This document shows, one piece after another, positions 35,133 through 44,417 of a stretch of 64,000 bases of DNA. Under the pieces are notes generated by a model, which saw only the letters and a list, made by a program, of their open reading frames with translations, did no database searches and was not told where the DNA came from. The position numbers were made by a program, and so were the translations under genes. Position 1 is the stretch's first letter. Every line of letters starts with the position of its first letter. Source of the stretch: Ruminococcaceae bacterium KH2T8 (lineage in GTDB: Bacteria > Bacillota > Clostridia > Saccharofermentanales > Saccharofermentanaceae); NCBI GenBank assembly GCA_900111435.1, contig FOIY01000001.1:1-64000 (forward strand), given 5' to 3'.

Positions 35133-35699
35133 TTACGCTCCGTATGCCCACATATAGCAATATGCCTGAGTCCTGGCTGCAAAATTAGTACTGGTCTTGA
35201 GAAGTTCCTTGACTTCCTCCTTCGTATACCAGCCTGCGCTGATCTCCTCCTCGTCAGAGGTACTCGGAGCGAACTCGCCTTCTGCAACACCTACGATGAC
35301 TTCGCTTCTTTCGTTCATGAGGCCGATAGCGCTATAGGATGATGGCCAGTGAGACTTGATCTCAACGAGCTTAAGGCCCGTCTCCTCCCATAACTCTCTG
35401 GCAGCTGCTGTCTTTGCATCTTCGCCCGGATCGATAAGGCCTGCGGGAAAATTGATAGCAACGTCACCTACCGCCATCCTGAATTCCTTATTAAGGAGGA
35501 TCTTCGTATTATCCTTATCGTGCATTATGAGAACAACAGCCTCGCTCTTATCGGACTTAACGTCCTCAAAACCCGTGATCTCGGGGTTTCTGCTGATCAT
35601 CTCATACTTCTTGATGTTTCCGAGCTTTGTTTCGTATGTAAGATCGTATCTCGTTACGAACTTTCCCTGGTGGACCTTCTCTAAAGACTTAAACTTCAA
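35133..35699 (-). CDS. NUDIX hydrolase, ADP-ribose pyrophosphatase-like
   Basis: The 188-residue protein has an intact Nudix box near residue 90 (GLIDPGEDAKTAAARELWEE followed by TGL). The proline and the preceding FPAGLI fit the ADP-ribose pyrophosphatase group, which clears free ADP-ribose; the true substrate is uncertain. The start codon is TTG, with AAGG 8 nt ahead, which fits the coupled spacing between flavin reductase and desulfurase. It may belong to the same operon; KptA elsewhere in the window yields an ADP-ribose derivative, a loose connection only. Confidence 0.85.
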   Translation of the reverse strand: MKFKSLEKVHQGKFVTRYDLTYETKLGNIKKYEMISRNPEITGFEDVKSDKSEAVVLIMHDKDNTKILLNKEFRMAVGDVAINFPAGLIDPGEDAKTAAARELWEETGLKLVEIKSHWPSSYSAIGLMNERSEVIVGVAEGEFAPSTSDEEEISAGWYTKEEVKELLKTSTNFAARTQAYCYMWAYGA

Positions 35700-35712
35700 T
35701 TACTTCACCTTC

Positions 35713-36399
35713 TCAATACTTTTTTCCGTTCTTCTTCTGAGAACCCTCTTCTCTTAAATGCTTATACTTATCTCTTTCCCTCTTATAGCCCATACGCTTT
35801 TCGAAGACTTCATCCGATGCTACCGAATAGCCGAAGAAACCGAGCTTATCACCGAGAGAGAAATATTCGCCGTGATTATAAGAGATGAGCTTTGCTTTAT
35901 CAAGGCACAGCTTCCCTTCTTCGTCCTTAAGATAGCTGTCAGCCGTAACTGCAACAACCTCTGCAACGAACATATCGTGCGAACCGAGCTCCGTAACGCT
36001 CTTTACCTTGCAGGAGATCGAGACGGGAGCTTCCTTGATCGCATATGCGTACTCAAGGCCCTCTGCCTTAACTGCAGTAAGACCGCAAGTCTTGAACTTA
36101 TCTTCGTCCTTACCTGATCTAACGCCGCAGTAGTCGCAGGACTTTGCAAGAGACTTATTGACGAGATTTATTACGAACTCACCTGTCTCCTTGATCATAT
36201 TATAGGAATGTCTGCTCTTTCGAACAGAGATGTATACCATGGGAGGCTCCGAATTAACGGTTCCCGTCCATGCGATAGTTACGATGTTGGGCCTTTCTTC
36301 CGCTTTGGAAGGATCCTTTCCCGCGCAGGATACCATTACTACGGGAACCGGGTTTAAGATCGTGGAATTGCCAACGATTATCTTGTCATGCTTTGCCAT
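35713..36399 (-). CDS. Flavin reductase-like (flavoredoxin) domain protein
   Basis: The 228-residue protein belongs to the FMN-binding flavin reductase-like family. Visible are NPVPVVMVSCAG, NIVTIAWTGTVNSEPPMV and VYISVRKSRHSYNMI, GEFVINLV, then SCDYCGVRSGKDEDKF, and SHDMFVAEV. Several Cys residues (SCDYC) occur, as in flavoredoxins. The C-terminus carries a basic Lys/Arg tail. It starts the operon: ATG follows AGGAGTATA. The electron partner is not identified. Confidence 0.87.
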   Translation of the reverse strand: MAKHDKIIVGNSTILNPVPVVMVSCAGKDPSKAEERPNIVTIAWTGTVNSEPPMVYISVRKSRHSYNMIKETGEFVINLVNKSLAKSCDYCGVRSGKDEDKFKTCGLTAVKAEGLEYAYAIKEAPVSISCKVKSVTELGSHDMFVAEVVAVTADSYLKDEEGKLCLDKAKLISYNHGEYFSLGDKLGFFGYSVASDEVFEKRMGYKRERDKYKHLREEGSQKKNGKKY

Positions 36400-36434
36400 A
36401 TCTATATACTCCTTTAAGTTTTATTGCCTTGATC

Positions 36435-37517
36435 TTAGTAGAGCGGCAGTGCCGCAGAGAACAATTCATTTTGAAGCAGGAAGTCCTTAAATTCAATACC
36501 CCCTGAAAATCCCATGAGCATTCCGTTCTTTCCGATGACCCTGTGACACGGGATTATTATCGGTACGGGATTCTCCGAACAGGCGCTTCCAACGGCACGC
36601 GTAAGGCGTCTTGCCTTCTTCATATCATTATCGGTGAGCCTCAATGCGATATCCTCGTAACTGACTGTCGCTCCGTAAGGAACCTTCTTTATCTCGTTCC
36701 AGACCTTGAGCTGGAATTCCGTCGCATCGTGAAAATCGACATTGATATCGAAAGTATCTCTCTTCTTTATAAAGTACTCCTTGAGCTCCTCTGATGCCCT
36801 TACGACCTCCTGTGGGATATACGGGATGTCCCTGTAGTCCATATCGTAATCGTCTGACGCCCTGGGGAGGAGAGTTCCATCATCGGCTAATATACCCAGG
36901 TAGTCCGCACACTCGAAGATGAACTCATCCTCTATCCTAGCGCCGTAGCTCAAGAACCTCACGTCGTCCACATAACTGTCCGTACCGCCTACCGCGACGA
37001 CACCTCTTTGGAATGCAACGAAAGCATAATTATATGCCGTGTACTGAGGCTTCAGGATATAAAAGAGTCCCGCATCACTGTACTTACCGTCGATATTGAC
37101 CTCGTCGTGAAGTATCGCTTCCTGGATAAAGCCGTTCTCCGCCAATGCTCTCTCATAGAGCTCATCACCGCTCGTTACGATAGCAGAAAGCTTATGAGCC
37201 TTACGAACGAAGAATACGTGCTTTATGACATCATCTACGCATCTGTAGAGCAGATCATATGAGACATCGTTATGATTTATATGCATCGAAAGCCTCGACA
37301 TATCCACCGTGCCCGTATAGAGTCTTATGAAGATCTTAGCGTTATTCTCCTCATCCGTAACGATAAATGCATCAGTCATATCCGTAGATGTCAGATGCCT
37401 GATCCTGCTCTCGACCTCACTTAAAGGTCCGGACATAAAGCCCGCATCTCTTAAGATCTTTCCGTCGCTCAAGCGAACGTGTCTTATGATCGAGTTGTCA
37501 GGATGAACGTTGATCAT
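36435..37517 (-). CDS. GNAT-like domain fused to O6-methylguanine-DNA methyltransferase
   Basis: The 360-residue protein has a C-terminal MGMT domain: YGATVSYEDIA and the suicide cysteine in PIIIPCHRVIGKNG at about 323-326, followed by GFSGGIEFKDFLL. It repairs O6-alkylguanine by self-alkylation. The first 155 residues look like a GNAT acetyltransferase (IVTSGDELYERALAENGF then a DGKYSDAGLFYIL block), and 160-240 resembles the N-terminal MGMT subdomain. A fused acetyltransferase is unusual; Ada instead carries AraC parts. The start overlaps the upstream stop by ATGA. Confidence 0.78.
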   Translation of the reverse strand: MINVHPDNSIIRHVRLSDGKILRDAGFMSGPLSEVESRIRHLTSTDMTDAFIVTDEENNAKIFIRLYTGTVDMSRLSMHINHNDVSYDLLYRCVDDVIKHVFFVRKAHKLSAIVTSGDELYERALAENGFIQEAILHDEVNIDGKYSDAGLFYILKPQYTAYNYAFVAFQRGVVAVGGTDSYVDDVRFLSYGARIEDEFIFECADYLGILADDGTLLPRASDDYDMDYRDIPYIPQEVVRASEELKEYFIKKRDTFDINVDFHDATEFQLKVWNEIKKVPYGATVSYEDIALRLTDNDMKKARRLTRAVGSACSENPVPIIIPCHRVIGKNGMLMGFSGGIEFKDFLLQNELFSAALPLY

Positions 37518-38893
37518 GACAGGCAGCTCTCCAGATCATATTCGGGATCAGAACCTTCGCTTCTGGCGATATAGTAATCCCTGTTGTAGTTGTTAACCGA
37601 TGTTCCGAAAGCGCTTCCCGGGCCGGGGCAGTAGATGCTCCTTCCGAGGATCTGCTCAAAGAGCATGGCTTCCGTTCCGAATATCTCGTCTTCGCAGACG
37701 ATGTCCCAGACTGCAGATGACGTAACACAAGGAAGATAACCTCTCTGAGGTTCAACCCTGTTCAGCAGCATAAGTGCATCCGTATCAAAGCACATAAACT
37801 CAGCAAAGCCTGATGCAAATTCCTTATTAGTGCAGGACGATGACATACACATCGAATAGACCGTCGAATACGGGATACCTGACGATTCTGCATCATCAGA
37901 CGGCAGCATAGCGAAATATAGGCTGTCGGGATAATATACCGACCACATATCTATAGAACCCGATGAACTGAGCCACATGCATGCGGATCTGGAGATCCTG
38001 GGATCGGCTCCGCTTTGATCAGAGAATGCGGATAGACCTTCATCGTAGATCGTGCCGACATAATCAACGGCACTGTCCAGCTCGCCCGTTAGATCCAGAT
38101 CCTCTGAAAACATATAAGATGTAGGCGTATCGGAATCAAATGCGGAAGTAAGATAAGGCAAGAGCTCATAAGCACCTGCAAAAACGACCATTTCCTCATC
38201 AAGACCCTCTGCCCTGATATCGCGAAGATAATCAAGGAATCCGTCAGTATCGGATCTGAACGGCAGTCTTCCCGACTCGGGGATATATTCGCTGTTTCCT
38301 ACAAGGAGCATTACAGACTGATAATGAGGAAGACCGTAAGTACCGTCATCGAACATGCACTCAATGAGAGCATCCGGATAAATAAGATTACCGTCGATCT
38401 GACTTTCCATCGAGAGATAATCGTCATAAGGACATATTAGTCCCGAATCCTTTACGCTTCCGATATCCTCTACGAGCATCAGATCAGGCATATCGCCGTC
38501 CTCCTGCCACTGAAGGATACTCGCAAGTCCCGCACCGTCGCCTGATGTCTGACGTGTCCTTATGACCCACGGGATCTCAATAGAATCGAGATAATCGAGG
38601 CTAATATCCCTGCCGTTAGCAGAATCTTCGATAAGATCGTTCTGCTTGGCATAGTAAAGCTTGGCAAGGAGCTCGACCGTCTCTGAGGAATAAGGTACTG
38701 CTACAAGAAGTTCATTTATCGGTTCCGAAAGCTCATCTTCATCAGCCGTGACTTCTGAAACCGCGGAAGACTGATCGGGATAGGAAAGCTCCGGGAATTC
38801 ATCATCCGTCTTCTTACAGGATACACATGTCGCCATAGACATAACGACAGTCATAAGAAGTGATAAAGCTTTCCTTGAACGTATCAGACTCAT
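37514..38893 (-). CDS. Extracellular solute-binding lipoprotein (orphan)
   Basis: The 459-residue protein begins with a basic, hydrophobic signal and a lipobox-like CVSC at about residue 24; Cys rather than Leu at -3 is atypical. The body resembles family 1 sugar-binding proteins: YPDALIECMFDDGTYGLPHY, and later a FAEFM block with a terminal helix. No permease or ATPase gene is adjacent, so it may serve a distant transporter or act as a surface sensor. It precedes, and overlaps by 4 nt, the MGMT fusion. GGAGGAATTT precedes ATG. Confidence 0.75.
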   Translation of the reverse strand: MSLIRSRKALSLLMTVVMSMATCVSCKKTDDEFPELSYPDQSSAVSEVTADEDELSEPINELLVAVPYSSETVELLAKLYYAKQNDLIEDSANGRDISLDYLDSIEIPWVIRTRQTSGDGAGLASILQWQEDGDMPDLMLVEDIGSVKDSGLICPYDDYLSMESQIDGNLIYPDALIECMFDDGTYGLPHYQSVMLLVGNSEYIPESGRLPFRSDTDGFLDYLRDIRAEGLDEEMVVFAGAYELLPYLTSAFDSDTPTSYMFSEDLDLTGELDSAVDYVGTIYDEGLSAFSDQSGADPRISRSACMWLSSSGSIDMWSVYYPDSLYFAMLPSDDAESSGIPYSTVYSMCMSSSCTNKEFASGFAEFMCFDTDALMLLNRVEPQRGYLPCVTSSAVWDIVCEDEIFGTEAMLFEQILGRSIYCPGPGSAFGTSVNNYNRDYYIARSEGSDPEYDLESCLS

Positions 38894-38912
38894 AAATTCC
38901 TCCGCTGATCTA

Positions 38913-38921
38913 ATTATAACA
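38913..38921 (-). promoter_or_regulatory. Extended -10 promoter of the lipoprotein gene
   Basis: Minus-strand TGTTATAAT (TGN plus perfect TATAAT) lies about 20 nt before the ATG at 38893, leaving a short leader with the GGAGG site. It directly follows the tRNA terminator. Confidence 0.5.
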
Positions 38922-38930
38922 TTCTTTTAT

Positions 38931-38980
38931 TTTATTAAAGAAAAAGAAGATCCCCATACGTGATGTATGAGGACCTTCTT
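38931..38980 (-). terminator. Terminator of tRNA-Thr / ahcY transcript
   Basis: On the minus strand an imperfect hairpin (AAGAAGGTCCTCATAC and GTATGGGGATCTTCTT, 38944-38980) is followed by TTTCTTTAATAAAATAAAAG. Confidence 0.75.
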
Positions 38981-38987
38981 ATCAACC

Positions 38988-39062
38988 TGGAGCCAATGGT
39001 GGGAATCGAACCCACGACCTATTCATTACGAGTGAATTGCTCTACCCCTGAGCCACATTGGC
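38988..39062 (-). tRNA. tRNA-Thr (anticodon CGT)
   Basis: The minus strand gives a 75-nt cloverleaf: acceptor GCCAATG paired with CATTGGC, D-arm GGCTCAGGGGTAGAGC, anticodon stem ATTCA/TGAAT with loop CTCGTAA, T-arm with GTTCGAATC, and an encoded CCA end. The anticodon CGT reads ACG. It is 45 nt downstream of ahcY, in the same direction, and followed by a terminator. Confidence 0.95.
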
Positions 39063-39107
39063 AGGTGCGCCTAAAAATATACTAATTCAGGCGCAGAATG
39101 TCAAGTT

Positions 39108-40367
39108 TTAAAAATCCCAGGAAGAGATATACTTCTCCTGCTCGGGTGTAAGCTTATCGATCTTGATGTCCTTTGTAGCAAGAAGGATCTCCGCTACTCT
39201 GTTATCGATAACCTCGGGAGTCTGGATGACCTTATTATCAAGATCCTTACCATACTGAGCGATATATCTTGCGGACTGTGCCTGAAGAGCAAAGCTCATA
39301 TCCATGATCTCAACGGGATGTCCGTCACCTGCTGCAAGATTTACGAGTCTTCCCTCTGCGATAACGCATACGGTATTACCGTTCTTGAGCTTATAACCGA
39401 TGATGTTGTTACGAAGCTCGGAAGAAGATTCGCACATAGCCTTAAGATCCTTAACGCTTACTTCGCAATCGAAGTGGCCTGCGTTACAGCATACGGCACC
39501 GTCCTTCATCTGCTCGAAGTGTCTGCCGACGATAACATCTTCACAGCCTGTAACGGTTACGAAGATATCACCGAGAGGAGCAGCCTCATCCATAGTCATT
39601 ACTTCGTAGCCTTCCATGATAGCCTCACAGGCCTTTACGGGATCGATCTCGGTAACGATTACCTTAGCACCGAGACCCTTAGCTCTTAAAGCTACACCAC
39701 GGCCACACATACCGAAGCCTGCAACTACTACCTTCTTACCTGCTACTACGAGGTTTGTCGTAGCCATGATGGCAGTCCATACGGATTGGCCGGTACCGAA
39801 TCTGTTATCGAAGAGATGCTTACATCTTGCATCGTTAACTGCTACTACGGGGTAAGCGAGCTTACCTTCCTTCTCGAGGATCTCAAGTCTGTGAACACCT
39901 GTTGTTGTTTCCTCACAGCCGCCGATGAGGTTCTTGGTAAGATCCTTGCACTCGGAATGAAGGAGCATTGCAAGGTCTCCGCCGTCGTCGATTACGATAT
40001 CGGGACCAAAGTCCAGAGCCATCTTAAGGTGCTTAATATAGTTCTCTTCATCAACACCGTGAACGGCATATACGTGAAGGTCGCCTGAAGCAGCAAGTGC
40101 AGCGGCAACATCATCCTGAGTCGAAAGAGGATTACAACCGGTAAGTGCAACATCTGCACCGCCTCTTGCGAGAGCTCTGGCAAGACATGCAGTCTTAGCT
40201 TCAACGTGAACCGATACGGAGATCTTCATTCCCTTGAAGGGCTGCTCATCGATGAGCTCCTTCTCAATTGCACGAAGAACAGGCATGTTCCTGTAAGCCC
40301 ACTCGATCTTCTCTGCTCCTGAAGGAGCAAGATTGATATCTTTTACTTCATATGCGGGAACTGACAT
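39108..40367 (-). CDS. ahcY: Adenosylhomocysteinase
   Basis: The 419-residue NAD enzyme splits S-adenosylhomocysteine into homocysteine and adenosine. Motifs: SVHVEAKTA, DDGGDL, EETTTGVHRL, NDARCKHLFDNRFGTGQS, and the NAD fold VAGFGMCGRGVALRAKG. Its length is that of the archaeal-type short form lacking the 40-residue insertion of many proteobacterial and eukaryotic forms. It is last of secA-pnp-ahcY; the phosphorylase next to it can take the purine products. The separate MTA/SAH deaminase-like gene at 18060 gives a second SAH route. Start follows GGAGG. Confidence 0.96.
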   Translation of the reverse strand: MSVPAYEVKDINLAPSGAEKIEWAYRNMPVLRAIEKELIDEQPFKGMKISVSVHVEAKTACLARALARGGADVALTGCNPLSTQDDVAAALAASGDLHVYAVHGVDEENYIKHLKMALDFGPDIVIDDGGDLAMLLHSECKDLTKNLIGGCEETTTGVHRLEILEKEGKLAYPVVAVNDARCKHLFDNRFGTGQSVWTAIMATTNLVVAGKKVVVAGFGMCGRGVALRAKGLGAKVIVTEIDPVKACEAIMEGYEVMTMDEAAPLGDIFVTVTGCEDVIVGRHFEQMKDGAVCCNAGHFDCEVSVKDLKAMCESSSELRNNIIGYKLKNGNTVCVIAEGRLVNLAAGDGHPVEIMDMSFALQAQSARYIAQYGKDLDNKVIQTPEVIDNRVAEILLATKDIKIDKLTPEQEKYISSWDF

Positions 40368-40370
40368 AGA

Positions 40371-41219
40371 TCAAACCTCCGTCTTTCTTATAAATGCTCT
40401 AACGAGCGAACAATTAGATGCGGATGCCTTATTGGCATTAGTTATAACTTCTTCATGTGTAAGAGCCGTCTTGCTTATACCTGCCGCCATATTGGAGATA
40501 CAGGATACTGCCGCTACCTTCATACCGCAGTGGGATGCAACGATAGCCTCGGGGACGGTTGACATACCGACTGCGCCGGCGCCAAGCAACTTGAGTGCTC
40601 TGATCTCAGCGGGAGTCTCATACTGAGGCCCCTTGCTGTAGGAATAAACACCCTGATGAAGCCTGATACCGAGCTCCTCGGCACAGGAAGCCAATGTAGC
40701 GATAAGATCCTTATCATATACGAAAGACTGATCGGGGAATCTTACGCCGAACTCATCAAGGTTAGGCCCTATCAGAGGAGACATACAGCTGAATGACAGA
40801 TGATCCGTAACAGCCATAAGATCAGCGGGCTCCATCTCGTCAAGCAGACCGCCTGCTGCATTCGTAAGGAAAAGGATCTCTACTCCGAGCTTGCTCATTA
40901 CACGTACATAGAAGGTACATACTGAAGTATCGTAACCTTCATAGTAGTGGAATCTGCCGGACATAAGGAATACATCCTTACCTTCAAGCTTTCCGATAAT
41001 GAGTCTTCCCTCATGTCCGGGAACCGTAGATACGGGAAATCCCGGGATCTCCGCATAAGGAAGAGAGATGGGATCCGTACACTCGGATGCTAAAGGAGCA
41101 AGTCCCGATCCCAGAACGATGCAGATCTTAGGGACCTGACGATCTGACGGGATGTTCTTTCTGATATAATCGGCTGCCGTACTGACGGCCTCAAGATACT
41201 TTTCTTTATCTGTTATCAT
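40371..41219 (-). CDS. punA: Purine nucleoside phosphorylase (PNP-I, inosine/guanosine type)
   Basis: The 282-residue trimeric-type phosphorylase splits purine nucleosides with phosphate. Motifs: VLGSGLAPLA, PGHEGRLIIGKL, MSGRFHYYEGYD, LTNAAGGLLDE, GPQYETPAEIRAL, GMSTVPEAIVASHCGM, and SCISNMAAG. I start at 41219, where ATGA overlaps the secA stop; a frame six codons longer would start within secA. It lies 3 nt before ahcY, so the products are made together in nucleoside salvage from SAH. Confidence 0.94.
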   Translation of the reverse strand: MITDKEKYLEAVSTAADYIRKNIPSDRQVPKICIVLGSGLAPLASECTDPISLPYAEIPGFPVSTVPGHEGRLIIGKLEGKDVFLMSGRFHYYEGYDTSVCTFYVRVMSKLGVEILFLTNAAGGLLDEMEPADLMAVTDHLSFSCMSPLIGPNLDEFGVRFPDQSFVYDKDLIATLASCAEELGIRLHQGVYSYSKGPQYETPAEIRALKLLGAGAVGMSTVPEAIVASHCGMKVAAVSCISNMAAGISKTALTHEEVITNANKASASNCSLVRAFIRKTEV

Positions 41220-44008
41220 AAGTTCTTTCCACAGCAATTCTTATATTTCTTACCGGATCCGCAAGGGCAAAGATCGTTACGACCTACCTTGGAGGAATCT
41301 CTCTTGATGGGCTGAGCCGTCTCGTTGGAAGCGGCAGCGCCGGGGACCTGCTGAGCCTGTGTAGGAATAGCCTGCGGACGTGCAGCGCCTTCCTTCATGG
41401 AAGATACTGCAGACTTTGTCTCAACCTGCTTCTCAGCTGAGAAGTGACCCTTCATAAGGATCCTTACGGCATCATTCTGGATAGCTTCGTTCATCTCTTC
41501 GAACATGTCGGCACTTTCCATCTTGTACTCTACAACGGGATCGTGCTGACCAACGCTTCTCATCCTGATGGATGTGGAGAGCTGATCCATTGCATCGATA
41601 TGATCCATCCACTTCTGGTCAACTGTCGTAAGAAGGATCGCACGCTCAGCCTCTCTGAAGATCTCGGATGTAACGGACTCTTCCTTTACCTTGAGAGCTT
41701 CGACTGCATCGTCCTTTATCATCTCCTTAAGAGCATCGGGATCGGGAAGGTCTTCCTTCTCGTTCTGGATGAGCTTAACAGTAGGAAGCTCACCGAAGAT
41801 CTCTTCAAGCTTGATACCGAGCGTATATCTCTCGGATGTTGTGATAACACCGTCAAGAGAGAATGCATCTACCTGTCTGTCGACAACCTTCTCGATCATC
41901 TTGAGGAAGGTCTCGTGCATGTCATCACCGTCGATAACCTTACGTCTCTGCTCATATGTGATAGTTCTCTGGATGTTGTTGACATCATCGTACTCGAGGA
42001 CGTTCTTTCTGGCACCGAAGTGGAGAGCCTCGAGCTTCTTTTGTGAGCTGTCGATGAGTTTTGTAAGGATACCCGTCTGGATCTCCATGGTCTCGTCAAC
42101 ACCGAGAGTATTGTACATGTTAGTTACCTTGTCACCGCCGAAGATACGAAGGAGATCGTCATCGAGAGCAAGGAAGAACTTCGTGCGTCCGGGGTCACCC
42201 TGACGACCTGCACGACCCTTGAGCTGATTATCGATACGTCTGGACTCGTGTCTCTCGGTACCAACGATATAAAGACCGCCGAGTGCTCTAACTTCTTCAG
42301 CCTCAGGCTTGATCTGAGCAGAGAACTTCTCCTCGAGCTCTGCGAACTTCTTACGTGCTGCAAGGATAAGCTCATCATCTGTCTCGTTATGAGCTGTAGC
42401 TGCATCGATCATGTCTTCTTCGTAGCCGAGCTTTCTCATCTCCTGCTTTGCAAGGAACTCGGAGTTACCGCCGAGGAGGATATCGGTACCACGACCTGCC
42501 ATGTTCGTAGCGATCGTAACAGCACCCTTTCTACCTGCCTGAGCAACGATCTCAGCTTCTCGCATATGGTTCTTGGCGTTCAATACGTTGTGCTTGATGC
42601 CTGCCTTTGTGAAGATCTTGGAAAGGTACTCGGACTTATCAACGTTTACCGTACCTACGAGTACGGGCTGACCGTTGTTATGAGCCTCGATAACAGTCTT
42701 AAGGACTGCAGCATACTTACCCTTCTGAGTCTTGAATACCGCATCGTTTTCATCGATACGTGCGATGGGCTTATTTGTAGGGATCTGGATAACATCGAGG
42801 TTGTAGATGGATCTGAACTCGGCTTCCTCTGTATAAGCTGTACCTGTCATTCCGGAGAGCTTGCTGTACATACGGAAGAAGTTCTGGAATGTGATAGTAG
42901 CAAGAGTCTTGTTCTCGTTTGCTACCTTAACGCCTTCCTTAGCCTCAATGGACTGATGAAGACCGTCGCTGTATCTACGACCGGGCATGAGACGACCCGT
43001 GAAGTCATCTACGATAACTACCTCACCGTCGTTTACGACATACTGCTGATCGAGGTGGAAGTTACCGTGAGCCTTAAGGGCGTTGTTGATATAGTGCTGA
43101 AGTGAGAAGTTATCGGGATCGGAAAGGTTCTCTACGTTGAAGAACTTCTCTGCCTTCTTGATACCGTTGGCAGTAAGAACGGAAGTATTTGCCTTCTCAT
43201 CGATAACGTAGTCTGCGTCACCTACGATCTCGTCCATATCTACCTTATCGTCTGTCTCGACTACCGTGAAGGACTTAAGTGTTCTTACGAAGCTGTCTGC
43301 CTTCTGATAAAGATCGGAAGACTCTGTTCCCCTACCGGAGATGATAAGAGGAGTTCTTGCCTCATCGATAAGGATGGAGTCGACCTCGTCGACGATAGCG
43401 TAGTTGAGTTCGCGCTGTACGAGCTGCTCCTTACGAACTACCATGTTGTCACGGAGATAGTCGAAACCGAACTCGTTATTTGTTCCGTATACGATATCGC
43501 ACGCATACATCTCTTTTCTCTTGTTATTGGGAATGTCGTGAATGATAAGTCCGACCGTAAGTCCGAGGAATCTGTAGACCTTACCCATCCACTCGGAGTC
43601 ACGCTTTGCGAGGTAGTCGTTTACCGTAACTACGTGAACGCCCTTACCTGTAAGTGCATTGAGGTATACGGGAAGAGTAGCAACGAGTGTCTTACCTTCA
43701 CCTGTCTTCATCTCGGCGATACGGCCCTGGTGAAGAACGATACCACCGATGACCTGAACTCTATAGGGCTTCATGCCGAGAACACGCCAAGCTGCCTCTC
43801 TTATCGTTGCGAAAGCCTCAGGAAGGATGCTGTCCAAAGACTCGCCGCCTGCGATCCTCTCCTTGAACTCGTCGGTCTTGCCGCGAAGCTCTGCATCGGT
43901 GAGCTTGGAATACTCCTCCTCAAGAGCCATGACATGATCAACGATAGGATTGATCCTCTTGATCTCTCTGTCACTGTGTGTACCGAATACTGCTGTGAAC
44001 ATTCCCAT
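41216..44008 (-). CDS. secA: Preprotein translocase ATPase SecA
   Basis: The 930-residue motor drives secreted proteins through SecYEG. DEAD motor motifs are GEGKTLVATLP, VHVVTVNDYLAKRD, and VDEVDSILIDEARTPLIISG; NBD2 motifs are TNMAGRGTDI and GRAGRQGDPG. The C-terminal tail has a SEC-C zinc finger, [13 protein letters not shown], preceded by an Ala/Gln/Pro linker. All family landmarks and normal length are present. Start follows AGGAG. It lies 3 nt after the YerC-like gene, and its stop overlaps punA. Confidence 0.98.
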   Translation of the reverse strand: MGMFTAVFGTHSDREIKRINPIVDHVMALEEEYSKLTDAELRGKTDEFKERIAGGESLDSILPEAFATIREAAWRVLGMKPYRVQVIGGIVLHQGRIAEMKTGEGKTLVATLPVYLNALTGKGVHVVTVNDYLAKRDSEWMGKVYRFLGLTVGLIIHDIPNNKRKEMYACDIVYGTNNEFGFDYLRDNMVVRKEQLVQRELNYAIVDEVDSILIDEARTPLIISGRGTESSDLYQKADSFVRTLKSFTVVETDDKVDMDEIVGDADYVIDEKANTSVLTANGIKKAEKFFNVENLSDPDNFSLQHYINNALKAHGNFHLDQQYVVNDGEVVIVDDFTGRLMPGRRYSDGLHQSIEAKEGVKVANENKTLATITFQNFFRMYSKLSGMTGTAYTEEAEFRSIYNLDVIQIPTNKPIARIDENDAVFKTQKGKYAAVLKTVIEAHNNGQPVLVGTVNVDKSEYLSKIFTKAGIKHNVLNAKNHMREAEIVAQAGRKGAVTIATNMAGRGTDILLGGNSEFLAKQEMRKLGYEEDMIDAATAHNETDDELILAARKKFAELEEKFSAQIKPEAEEVRALGGLYIVGTERHESRRIDNQLKGRAGRQGDPGRTKFFLALDDDLLRIFGGDKVTNMYNTLGVDETMEIQTGILTKLIDSSQKKLEALHFGARKNVLEYDDVNNIQRTITYEQRRKVIDGDDMHETFLKMIEKVVDRQVDAFSLDGVITTSERYTLGIKLEEIFGELPTVKLIQNEKEDLPDPDALKEMIKDDAVEALKVKEESVTSEIFREAERAILLTTVDQKWMDHIDAMDQLSTSIRMRSVGQHDPVVEYKMESADMFEEMNEAIQNDAVRILMKGHFSAEKQVETKSAVSSMKEGAARPQAIPTQAQQVPGAAASNETAQPIKRDSSKVGRNDLCPCGSGKKYKNCCGKNL

Positions 44009-44011
44009 TTC

Positions 44012-44413
44012 TTATTTCTCCTCTTGAATTGTTTTACTGTTTTTGATCCGCTTGAGTGCGGTGCGGTAACCGCCGTCCTCGTTGTTATAACAAGTCTTGA
44101 CCCTTGATATGGTCGTTGAGCTGACCTTTGTACCCGAACGTCCCTTACCCTTGCGCGTCTCACGCTTTCCGTCCGAGGACTCCTTTATCTGCTCAGGCTC
44201 TTCACGCGGGGACAGTTCCCTGATTATCTCCTCGTAGCTCTTTCCTTCGTCTATGAGAAGGAGTATCTGCCACCTGTGGAGCATGGAACACATCTCGTTA
44301 TATGACCAAAGATCCTTAAAGAACTTATGCATCTCCTCGGGTGTCTTGAGCGTTAAGATCGCTTCGTACAAGCCCTTGAGAGCCTCCTGCTCCTTATCGT
44401 CAAATGAAGTCAT
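44012..44413 (-). CDS. YerC/TrpR-like DNA-binding protein with an insertion in its HTH region
   Basis: The 133-residue protein begins like YerC/YecD proteins: LYEAILTLKTPEEMHKFFKDL, SMLHRWQILLLIDEGKSYEEI. It ends with the recognition part SSTTISRVKTCYNNEDGGYRTAL. YerC proteins are about 100 residues; here about 27 charged residues (SPREEPEQIKESS, then KRETRKGKGR) separate the two HTH helices. DNA binding may be modified. In relatives it represses nearby or amino-acid genes. It is 4 nt after a small membrane gene and directly before secA, so it may share secA expression. Confidence 0.8.
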   Translation of the reverse strand: MTSFDDKEQEALKGLYEAILTLKTPEEMHKFFKDLWSYNEMCSMLHRWQILLLIDEGKSYEEIIRELSPREEPEQIKESSDGKRETRKGKGRSGTKVSSTTISRVKTCYNNEDGGYRTALKRIKNSKTIQEEK

Positions 44414-44417
44414 CGCC

